In this document: in pieces, positions 1-6,022 of the stretch
Numbering within the stretch: the stretch's first letter is position 1
Layout: each line of letters opens with the position of its first letter
Assembly: GCA_016938515.1 (NCBI GenBank)
Contig: JAFGUM010000582.1
Coordinates: 1-8,317, forward strand
Direction: 5' to 3'
Origin: Spirochaetales bacterium
Lineage (GTDB): Bacteria > Spirochaetota > Spirochaetia > Treponematales > UBA12059
Length of the DNA: 8,317 nucleotides
Made by a program: the position numbers and the translations under genes
The notes under the pieces: model-generated
The model's database searches: none
Told to the model about the DNA's origin: nothing
The model's input: the letters and a program-made list of their open reading frames with translations, nothing else

Positions 1-73
1 GACTGGTCACCATCGCCATCGTCGTGGTTCCTGGGCCTGGGGTTATCTGGCGACCTGTAGCGCCCGCTCTTCG
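1..73. other. Edge region downstream of the minus-strand operon
   Basis: Nothing firm is seen here. On the minus strand, downstream of the last operon gene, there is no GC-rich hairpin followed by a T run, so no intrinsic terminator is visible and the operon may continue beyond the window. A minus-strand ATG at 17-19 stays open to the edge (reading MAMVTS) and has an AGGA about nine bases upstream, so it could be the start of another gene, but six codons are too few to judge. A tandem pair of CCTGGG hexamers sits at 30-41. Confidence 0.3.
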
Positions 74-1369
74 TCAGGACACCGAACCAAAGTTCATGAA
101 TATCATGGGCAGGCGACGGCGAAGCACTTCGTAAGACAGGTAGTGCTTTCCTATGGCAAAATTCTCCGCCACGCGCTTTCTCGCCTCCACCGGATCAGAC
201 AGCACGCGCGAGACGTCCTTGACCACGGCTTCGGTTATGTACCCGTCCATTACCGTCGTCTTGAACCCCAGCGGTTCTATATCCTGGGCGTAGATGGCGT
301 AACGGTTGACGAGTATGGGCTTGCGGTAGAAGATCGCCTCGAGGAACGCGTTGCCAAACCCCTCATACGTAGAAGGATAGGTAACAAAGTCTGATTGAAC
401 GTACGTGTCCCACAGCGAGTACACCTTGCCGCCATCCGGCCTCGTGCCTCGTCCTATGCCAATAAGATCTGGCCGCACTATCATGTCAACTTCCATGAAT
501 CTGGCATAATCGATTATACGCGTCTGATACTCGTCGCCCTCGTCGAGCCCGGGGTGGGATATGAGGAGCCTGCCCTTGCGCTCCCCGCCTGACATGGCGT
601 TATACCGCGCCACGAGCTCTATGGCGCTCTCTATTCCCTTTCTCGCTATGATGCGCGTAGGCTGCAGAAACAGCACTTCGTCGTTATCCATGCCCAGTTC
701 AGCGCGGAAATCGGCGTTGTAGTCATCAGCTACGACCGGGGCTTCGTCGAAATTCCACACGTTTGGTATCATCACCGACGCTATGCCGCACCGGAAGGCA
801 AGCTGTCGCATCGCCTCGGAGTTTATAACGACGTGATATACGCTGTGCAGACGCGGCGGAAAAGCGCGCACGATGTAGTCCTCGGCGCAACCGGTCATAA
901 AGCGCTGACGCTCCCAGGCAAAGTCGTGGTTGTGCGCGATTGTCGGCATCTCCAGCTCGGCTACCAGTTCGGCCAGAGCTACGCCCAGCGGAATGTGCAC
1001 CGGAATGGCAAAGGCGTTTTCCACGATAAGCGCGTCTATATCAAAGGTCTTGACGAACTCGTATAGCTTGGCCTTGAGCATGCCCTTGATCTCGCCCACC
1101 TCGGCGGTTAGACCGCGACGCCTTGTTGAGCTATCAAATATCTCCTCGTGCAGTTCCAGCACGCGCGGGTGCTTGAAGAAGGCTTCCTCGACCACATGGG
1201 AGCGTTCAGGAAACCAATCGCTCATACCTGAAAAGAAGAACGTCTCGTACCCCAGTTCTGTAAGCACTTCGTTCCACTTCCAGGTTTCCAGTGAGACACC
1301 ATCCGTACCCTGCAAGCGAGTAGAGACGAAGCCGACGCGAACGATATCGCGGGTTTTTGTCAGGTACAT
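74..1369 (-). CDS. GT4-type glycosyltransferase, probable mannosylglucosylglycerate synthase-like enzyme
   Basis: A 431-residue cytosolic GT-B glycosyltransferase. The N-terminal donor/acceptor fold begins at residues 11-28 (RVGFVSTRL, then GTDGVSLE). HNHDF is at 146-150, a phosphate-contacting RKG follows PTRI at 237-245, and the C-terminal E-x7-E signature of GT4 retaining enzymes is EGFGNAFLE at 336-344. The whole pattern (GTDGVSLE, NAF-IPVHIPLG, HNHDF-WER, FPP, VINS, IPNV) resembles, from memory, the mannosylglucosylglycerate synthase of Petrotoga, which transfers mannose from GDP-mannose to glucosylglycerate. The specificity is inferred from this and from gpgS in the same operon. The ATG has GGAGG five bases upstream (1375-1379), inside the end of the HAD gene, with which it overlaps by 10 bases. 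It is the last operon gene in the window. Another sugar donor or a sucrose-like acceptor cannot be excluded. Confidence 0.85.
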   Translation of the reverse strand: MYLTKTRDIVRVGFVSTRLQGTDGVSLETWKWNEVLTELGYETFFFSGMSDWFPERSHVVEEAFFKHPRVLELHEEIFDSSTRRRGLTAEVGEIKGMLKAKLYEFVKTFDIDALIVENAFAIPVHIPLGVALAELVAELEMPTIAHNHDFAWERQRFMTGCAEDYIVRAFPPRLHSVYHVVINSEAMRQLAFRCGIASVMIPNVWNFDEAPVVADDYNADFRAELGMDNDEVLFLQPTRIIARKGIESAIELVARYNAMSGGERKGRLLISHPGLDEGDEYQTRIIDYARFMEVDMIVRPDLIGIGRGTRPDGGKVYSLWDTYVQSDFVTYPSTYEGFGNAFLEAIFYRKPILVNRYAIYAQDIEPLGFKTTVMDGYITEAVVKDVSRVLSDPVEARKRVAENFAIGKHYLSYEVLRRRLPMIFMNFGSVS

Positions 1370-2280
1370 ACGATCCTCCGTAGGTCATCCCATGATTGAA
1401 CGAGCACGGTCGGCGGCATCGCCAGCGCGGCGGAATCATCGAGCCGTGGTTTGAACGAGCGAGCATCGCCGCAGAACAAGGCAGTCATCATGCCAACCTC
1501 ACCCGCGGCGGCACAGTCGTTGCGGGCGTCGTTGCCGACGTACAGAATGCGGTTGACGGGTACGCCACGCAGGGCAAGCCGCCGCGCCAGTTCTGCAAAC
1601 ATCCAGCTGTCGGGCTTGGCCCTGCCGGTTTCCCACGACCACAGGGCGAGTTCCGGGTCTATCCCCAGGCCAGGCACCCCGAACAGGGTGGTGCCAAACG
1701 CCGCCTCGATAAACAGCGGCGTGTAGAACTGGGCGTTGGACACTATACCCAGAGGCATCCCCCGGTCGGCGCAGCACGCGAGAAACCCCGCAGCCCCCGG
1801 CATCGCGGAACAGGGGTTCATGGCGCACTCCCACGCGACGCAAGCCCTCGCGCCGTCTTCCGCCTCGAGGTCCAGCGCCCGCGCGAATACCGATGGCGAG
1901 TCCACCTCAGGCCACGGAATCCCGTGTTCGCGCTCCTTGGCGTGGTCAGCTGCTACGATACGCCGCAATCTCTCTGCCAGATCGTGCGGAAAAGCCGTAC
2001 CCATCGTGGCGACGGTTTCTGTTGAAGGCTCGTTGGGACCATCCCAATCGGCCACGGGGCCTATCTCTCCCACGGCGCTCGCGAGCAGAGTACCGTACAC
2101 GTCTACCGCCACCGCCAGCGGCCGCACCGGCAATTCCTTGCCCAGCAGAGGTTCGAGGCTGGAAGGAACCTGGGCTACCGGTACGAAATCATAGTCGTCA
2201 TAGATGACAACACCCCGCTCGGCAATGGCCCTCTTAAGCTCGTCCATCAAGCTGGGTGACAGATCAGACGCCAACGCCAT
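1360..2280 (-). CDS. HAD-superfamily hydrolase, candidate sugar-phosphoglycerate phosphatase
   Basis: A 306-residue HAD hydrolase of the subfamily with a helical cap between motifs I and II. Motif I is VAVDVYGTLL with the nucleophile Asp60, motif II is IVSN (Ser181), motif III is the Lys of GRAKPDSWMF (Lys222), and motif IV is YVGNDARND (Asp251, Asp255). Cap residues fill about 65-175. The first 58 residues precede the usual HAD start and form a charged extension. Typical phosphatases have Asp two residues after the nucleophile; here it is Tyr62, a D-x-Y-G-T form best known from L-2-haloacid dehalogenases. Its place between two transferases downstream of gpgS suggests it dephosphorylates glucosyl-3-phosphoglycerate or its mannosylated form, but that is inference. 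The start is supported by GGAGG at 2287-2291, six bases upstream. It overlaps the preceding gene by 17 bases and the next by 10. Confidence 0.85.
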   Translation of the reverse strand: MALASDLSPSLMDELKRAIAERGVVIYDDYDFVPVAQVPSSLEPLLGKELPVRPLAVAVDVYGTLLASAVGEIGPVADWDGPNEPSTETVATMGTAFPHDLAERLRRIVAADHAKEREHGIPWPEVDSPSVFARALDLEAEDGARACVAWECAMNPCSAMPGAAGFLACCADRGMPLGIVSNAQFYTPLFIEAAFGTTLFGVPGLGIDPELALWSWETGRAKPDSWMFAELARRLALRGVPVNRILYVGNDARNDCAAAGEVGMMTALFCGDARSFKPRLDDSAALAMPPTVLVQSWDDLRRIVCT

Positions 2281-3688
2281 GGAAAGCCTCCGGCTTCAGG
2301 TATTCGCCGAGGAGCCGCGACTTGTCGGGCGCCGCGCCGCCTCCCCGTATAAGTACTCCTTCGTACAGAGCCTTCAGGTGGGCTCCGTAAGCCTCCTCTG
2401 ACCACGGGCTCATGCTCTCACGCGATGGCGGTTCGAGCGATTCAGCTACGGCATCCCAGGCATCCATGCCGGGATTCATGGCGATGAACGCGGCTCGAGA
2501 TTTACTGTCGCCCATCAAAGACAGCAGAACCTGGCTCTGGGCTACTTCGTCCAGCCTGCCAAAATCAGGCTGCCCGCTTCCACCAAGGACGCTGTCTACA
2601 ACAGACGATGACAAACCGGAGCCAGCCTCGTCGATTCCGTACGCAACAGCAGCGTTCCGTACGGCGTCTGCAACCCTGGTGGCGAAACCGTCTTCGTCAA
2701 AGAGTTCCCTCGGTACGGCCAGAGAGTCGTACAACGCCGGAAACGAGAGCCCGGATTCCTCAAAGTCCGCCAGCACACGAGGCAGCCGACGCCCGATCGT
2801 AATCCTGTTTCTGGACGCGGGTTCCAGGTACGACAGACCAAAGCCTTCCTTGATCGACGTCGTGACGATGGCCCTGGCTTGCGCGTACAAGCCGTCAAAG
2901 TCGTGCTCGAGCCCAAGACCAAAGCGTATGGGCGCTCCTATAGACGCCGCCATCCGTACCCAGCCGTCGTAATACGGAAAATCCCTCGGGTTAGCCGGCG
3001 GCAGCGTTACGCCAATGCTCCCCCCCGGCCGTACGAACAACGACAACAGTACCGCTTCTCCAAGGTTTTTGCGCCGTATACCCCGCACCGGGTACAGAAC
3101 GAGGCCCGGGCCACGCGGTCTCTCACCAGGTTTGGCCGGCTGGGATGGTACGGGTACTGGGTTGGGCAGAAAGCCAACATCGCCCGCTCCAGCCGCCCTG
3201 AGCCTGGCGACATCGTACCGGTTAATAGCCGCCCAGGTAACCCCATCCGGGTAGTCGTGCCTGGAATAAACGTCCGGGCGCCAGTCCTCAGCCAGATCGT
3301 GCACGTGAAACACCATGCGCCGCCCCGACGCCGCCACGATGGACAAGGCTTCCAGCAGCGAATCGTTCTTGCGTATAGTCGGGTTGTGTACGTGCACGAT
3401 GGTATCGTCACCGAGCGCGTCCGCTTCCCTGCGCACACTCTCGACGATGGCCTTGACGCGGCTTGGATCTGCGCCGTGTTCGGCGTGAACGCCCCCACTC
3501 GGGTCGTCGTAGCCAAGCGCGGGTTCAACCGTCAGGCTGCCACAACCGCCCTTGAGCGCTCCCTCTGGCGCCTCGCCCGCGAGAACCGCCGCGTCTATTC
3601 CCTGAGCGGCAAGGGCGCATAACTGGCGGCGCAGTACCGTGGTAACGCCACCGGGCTTGAGGTGGTAGTGTACGATGAGTGCCTTCAT
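2264..3688 (-). CDS. GT-B glycosyltransferase (GT4-like) of unknown specificity
   Basis: A 474-residue glycosyltransferase-like protein. It opens with ALIVHYHLKPGGVTTVLR (residues 3-20), the usual GT-B loop after the first strand. VHVHNP at 98-103 and FHVHD at 127-131 follow, with a linker strand LPNPVPVP at 174-181. The C-terminal domain has LVLYPVRGIRRKNLGE at 196-211 and the E-x7-E motif EGFGLSYLE at 281-289. From about residue 365 a long C-terminal tail without a recognised motif extends past the usual GT4 length of 370-420. The gene starts at the ATGA shared with the gpgS stop, with AAGGGGTGA five bases upstream (3694-3702), so translation is probably coupled. Within a glucosylglycerate operon it may add a sugar to phosphorylated or free glucosylglycerate, or it may extend the product further. 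No substrate can be read from the sequence, and it is clearly distinct from the other GT4 gene downstream. Confidence 0.85.
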   Translation of the reverse strand: MKALIVHYHLKPGGVTTVLRRQLCALAAQGIDAAVLAGEAPEGALKGGCGSLTVEPALGYDDPSGGVHAEHGADPSRVKAIVESVRREADALGDDTIVHVHNPTIRKNDSLLEALSIVAASGRRMVFHVHDLAEDWRPDVYSRHDYPDGVTWAAINRYDVARLRAAGAGDVGFLPNPVPVPSQPAKPGERPRGPGLVLYPVRGIRRKNLGEAVLLSLFVRPGGSIGVTLPPANPRDFPYYDGWVRMAASIGAPIRFGLGLEHDFDGLYAQARAIVTTSIKEGFGLSYLEPASRNRITIGRRLPRVLADFEESGLSFPALYDSLAVPRELFDEDGFATRVADAVRNAAVAYGIDEAGSGLSSSVVDSVLGGSGQPDFGRLDEVAQSQVLLSLMGDSKSRAAFIAMNPGMDAWDAVAESLEPPSRESMSPWSEEAYGAHLKALYEGVLIRGGGAAPDKSRLLGEYLKPEAFHGVGV

Positions 3689-4677
3689 GGGCAGTCACCC
3701 CTTGCCGGAAATTTTTTTCGGTACGCTTCAATCTGGATAATGGGTGGCCTCTCGACGATGTCGATGCGACTCTCCCTGGGCCTGTATTCACCATCTTCAA
3801 GCTCGAACTGTATCATCGTCTTGTGCAGCTCACCCGCCATGGTGGCCCGCCCGGAAGACCTGAGCTTGGCTATAAAGGTCTGGATGATGCCAAATGACAT
3901 GCGCCCCAGAGCCACCGTCGTCTGGTTGCGATGGACGCGCTTGTCTAGGTCAACTTGCGCCATCGCCTCCATCCCCGAGCGTTCGTATATATCCATCAGC
4001 ATGCTCGTCTCTACGCCGTAGCCAATCGGGAAGGGGATTGAATCGAAGCACTCCCTGAAGCCGGCGTACTCCCCGGACAGCGGCTGTATAAACTGGGCGA
4101 GTTCGGGGTAAAACGACGAGAATAGAGGCCGGGTTACGAGCTCGGTTACCCGTCCACCGCCTGAAGGCTTTACCGTCTTCTGATCCAGCGATATGGGCCG
4201 GTCGTAGAACGCCTTGACAAAGCGCACGCCGTCTTCCTTCAGGAGAGGCCCGAGGAGTCCGTAGACAAAACGCGGGTGAATGTTTTTTATATCGGCGTCT
4301 ACGTACACTATAATGTCGCCCTCAAGCACGTACAGCGCCTTCCACAAGTTTTCACCCTTGCCGCGATACGGCGCAATTTCCGGTAAAATATCGGTAGCCA
4401 GATACACGCGCGCGCCAAATTCCGTCGCCACCTCACGGGTTCTGTCCGTAGAACCGGAATCTATGACGACTATCTCGTCTACGAGCTTGTGCCGCATCTG
4501 CAATTCACCTTTGATGAGCACAATTTCCTTGGCTATTGTCGCTTCCTCGTTCAGGGTAGGAAAGCACAGTGATACTTTTAGCCCGCGTTCTTCCTTGCGC
4601 CGTACAAGAGCTTCGATGTCAGCGAATTCGCTGTGATGATACGTCCTGCGGGAGAGCCAGGTGTCATTCTCGTGCAT
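3685..4677 (-). CDS. gpgS: Glucosyl-3-phosphoglycerate synthase (GT81)
   Basis: A 330-residue GT-A transferase that joins glucose from a nucleotide sugar to the 2-OH of D-3-phosphoglycerate, the first step of glucosylglycerate and mannosylglucosylglycerate synthesis. In 330-residue numbering the motifs are PTLNEE at 40-45, IDSGSTDRT at 72-80, YRGKGENLW at 104-112, and VDAD at 126-129 for the metal/nucleotide-binding DxD. GGGRVTELV is at 173-181, QPLSGEYAG at 198-206, GYGVET at 219-224, and RVHRNQ at 247-252 includes the family's conserved His. This arrangement is diagnostic of GT81. A longer frame begins at 4692, but the ATG at 4677 has GGGGAGG six bases upstream (4684-4690) while the 4692 ATG has no such site. 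It overlaps the upstream M20-like gene by 14 bases and shares ATGA with the next gene. Mannosyl-3-phosphoglycerate synthase (GT55) is excluded by these motifs. Confidence 0.93.
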   Translation of the reverse strand: MHENDTWLSRRTYHHSEFADIEALVRRKEERGLKVSLCFPTLNEEATIAKEIVLIKGELQMRHKLVDEIVVIDSGSTDRTREVATEFGARVYLATDILPEIAPYRGKGENLWKALYVLEGDIIVYVDADIKNIHPRFVYGLLGPLLKEDGVRFVKAFYDRPISLDQKTVKPSGGGRVTELVTRPLFSSFYPELAQFIQPLSGEYAGFRECFDSIPFPIGYGVETSMLMDIYERSGMEAMAQVDLDKRVHRNQTTVALGRMSFGIIQTFIAKLRSSGRATMAGELHKTMIQFELEDGEYRPRESRIDIVERPPIIQIEAYRKKFPARGDCP

Positions 4678-5869
4678 CGATAGCCTCCCCATCTACCATC
4701 ATCATGAGCCCGACCAGCTGAGCCAGCCCAGTGTAGAGTGACGCCAGATTTGCGCTGGCTACGTCCTGGTGGTAGTCACTGCCGTTGGCAACGCCGATAG
4801 TCACCGCTGGAATACCCCGTTTGAGGAAGTAGAACAGCTCCGAAACGCTCGGGTATACGCCCGGTTCAATGTCCAGCGCGCTCAATACTGAGATAGCCGC
4901 CTGCGTAAGCGGATGGGACCATCCGAGGCTCTCGGCTCCCAGTTCCACGGTTATATCAAAGTCAACGTTGACGCGACGCTCGTAACGAACGAGCTCCAGT
5001 ATCTCCCGTATTTTGGCGAGCAGCTTGGCTAGCGTATCATTGGACGTACTGCGCACTTCCAGGCCTATCCTTGCCGTTGTAGCCGGCGCGCCATACTTGT
5101 AACCGCCGCGTATGATACCAACGTTAACCGTTGTTTCCGGCTTCTGCGGAATCTCCAGCGCCAGAAGCCTGTCTATTATTTCGTTTGCAACGACTATCAT
5201 GTTGGGCTGGATGCCATGGACTTCAGGATTTCTGTCGCACACGATATCGGCGCGTATGACGGCTTCTGTAAAATAATTGACGCGGCCAAGCTCGCCGCCT
5301 TTTACAACAATGGCGGCTGCTGGCCGTACACCCAGGTACTCTACGAAGGCGTCTACGAGCACAAGGTTCCTGCTGTCCCGCATCGTGTTGGCTATGCCGG
5401 CGAGTATCACAGTAGACTCGAATGATACGCCCAGGCGCCTGAGCACATCCGGCAGCGATAGAACCGCAGCAGCACCTATCGCGTTGTCCATGAGCCCAGG
5501 GCCGACTATTGACTCTCCGCTTACAGCGTAGTGTATGTCACCCGCGGGGTTGTACAGAGAGTCCAGCTCGGCGCATACGAGTATTGGAGGCTTATCGGGA
5601 TCCCGCCCTTTGATAATGCCGATTGGGTTGCCTATAGGGTCTGTGGTACACTCGTCTACACCCAGTTCGGTGAGCCTGTCGGCAAAAAACCTGGCACGGA
5701 CGCTGTAATCTATGCTCCCCATCTCATCGTCGCTCTGCCACGTGCCCGCGTAGGAAGGAACCTCTCCCAGCAATACCACATTGCCAATAAGAAGTTCCTT
5801 CATATCCTTGAGCGGCTGAACCATTTCCTTCGTCGTAGCCAATACAGTGTGTTTCCTGGATTGTTCCAG
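4664..5869 (-). CDS. M20-family peptidase-like protein with degenerate metal site
   Basis: About 400 residues with the M20/PepT-like fold: LLGEVPS near the N-terminus, GVDECTTDPIGN, a GPGLMDNAIG segment, a lid/dimer domain around EVHGIQPN, and a final RGIPAVTIGVANGSDYHQD. The catalytic positions are largely altered. The usual HxD is ELD (residues 101-103 counting from 5869), the Glu-Glu pair is replaced by NTMRDS (161-166), and the next acidic ligand falls at KGGELG. Only the bridging Asp128, the HxD Asp103 and the last His367 remain. It therefore looks like a non-peptidase relative, or an enzyme with a different activity. The open frame extends to 6001, but that lies in the promoter. The start at 5869 is a CTG chosen for the AGGAGG six bases upstream; TTG 5842, ATG 5824 and ATG 5803 are alternatives, the ATGs having poorly spaced sites. 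It is first in the gpgS operon. Confidence 0.8.
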   Translation of the reverse strand: MEQSRKHTVLATTKEMVQPLKDMKELLIGNVVLLGEVPSYAGTWQSDDEMGSIDYSVRARFFADRLTELGVDECTTDPIGNPIGIIKGRDPDKPPILVCAELDSLYNPAGDIHYAVSGESIVGPGLMDNAIGAAAVLSLPDVLRRLGVSFESTVILAGIANTMRDSRNLVLVDAFVEYLGVRPAAAIVVKGGELGRVNYFTEAVIRADIVCDRNPEVHGIQPNMIVVANEIIDRLLALEIPQKPETTVNVGIIRGGYKYGAPATTARIGLEVRSTSNDTLAKLLAKIREILELVRYERRVNVDFDITVELGAESLGWSHPLTQAAISVLSALDIEPGVYPSVSELFYFLKRGIPAVTIGVANGSDYHQDVASANLASLYTGLAQLVGLMMMVDGEAIDARE

Positions 5870-5875
5870 AAGGCT

Positions 5876-5881
5876 CCTCCT
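5876..5881 (-). promoter_or_regulatory. Strong Shine-Dalgarno AGGAGG
   Basis: On the minus strand the sequence reads AAAAGGAGGAG, the best ribosome binding site in the leader of the operon. The only start-like codon at proper distance is CTG at 5867-5869 (six bases), in frame with the M20-like protein. Either this is a rare CTG start, or the site assists a TTG or ATG further on. Confidence 0.55.
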
Positions 5882-5908
5882 TTTCAAAATCAGAAAAATT
5901 ACAACGCC

Positions 5909-5925
5909 CCTACCCGTGCGGGAGG
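5909..5925 (-). promoter_or_regulatory. Possible leader hairpin in the operon 5' UTR
   Basis: On the minus strand CCTCCC pairs with GGGTAGG around a GCAC loop, giving six base pairs with one bulged T. It lies between the predicted transcription start and the ribosome binding site. A TTTTT run follows only after about ten bases, so it is a poor intrinsic terminator. It could be a minor regulatory stem or chance. Confidence 0.2.
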
Positions 5926-5972
5926 ATTTGGCGTACAAAGTCGAGCGAAACGCCCAATCGATTACCCATTCC

Positions 5973-6001
5973 AGTATAGATGATAGGCCGGGAACTGGCA
6001 A
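5973..6001 (-). promoter_or_regulatory. Sigma-70-type promoter of the gpgS operon
   Basis: The minus strand has a -35 TTGCCA (5996-6001), a spacer of exactly 17 bases and a -10 TATACT (5973-5978). Each hexamer matches five of six consensus bases. Transcription would start near 5966, leaving a leader of roughly 100 bases. This places the 6001 ATG upstream of the transcript and supports a start at or below 5869 for the first gene. Confidence 0.65.
5975..5980 (+). promoter_or_regulatory. Weak candidate -10 element for the fumarase gene
   Basis: TATAGA on the plus strand overlaps the minus-strand -10 and would start transcription near 5987, about 36 bases before the fumarase ATG. No convincing -35 lies 16 to 18 bases upstream, so an activator or another sigma factor would be needed, or this is not the promoter. 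Confidence 0.25.
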
Positions 6002-6022
6002 ACGCGACCATTTAGCTGTACC

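Noticed and set aside
3..132. Plus-strand frame LVTIAIVVVPGPGVIW entering from the left edge, like the end of a membrane protein
   Set aside because: It would overlap the clearly coding GT4 3' end by nearly 60 bases and has no further support; chance hydrophobic frame.
930..1454. Long plus-strand open frames opposite the operon genes (also at 1396-2025, 2879-3622 and 5531-5983)
   Set aside because: They lie opposite well-recognised genes, show no family pattern and are typical antisense frames in GC-rich DNA.
4678..4692. Longer gpgS start at 4692
   Set aside because: No ribosome binding site before it, whereas ATG 4677 has GGGGAGG at six bases.
5870..6001. N-terminal extension of the M20-like protein with a hydrophobic stretch (GVVIFLILK) that might be a membrane anchor
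   Set aside because: It overlaps a near-consensus promoter and lies before the predicted transcript start and a strong ribosome binding site; it is better read as leader DNA.
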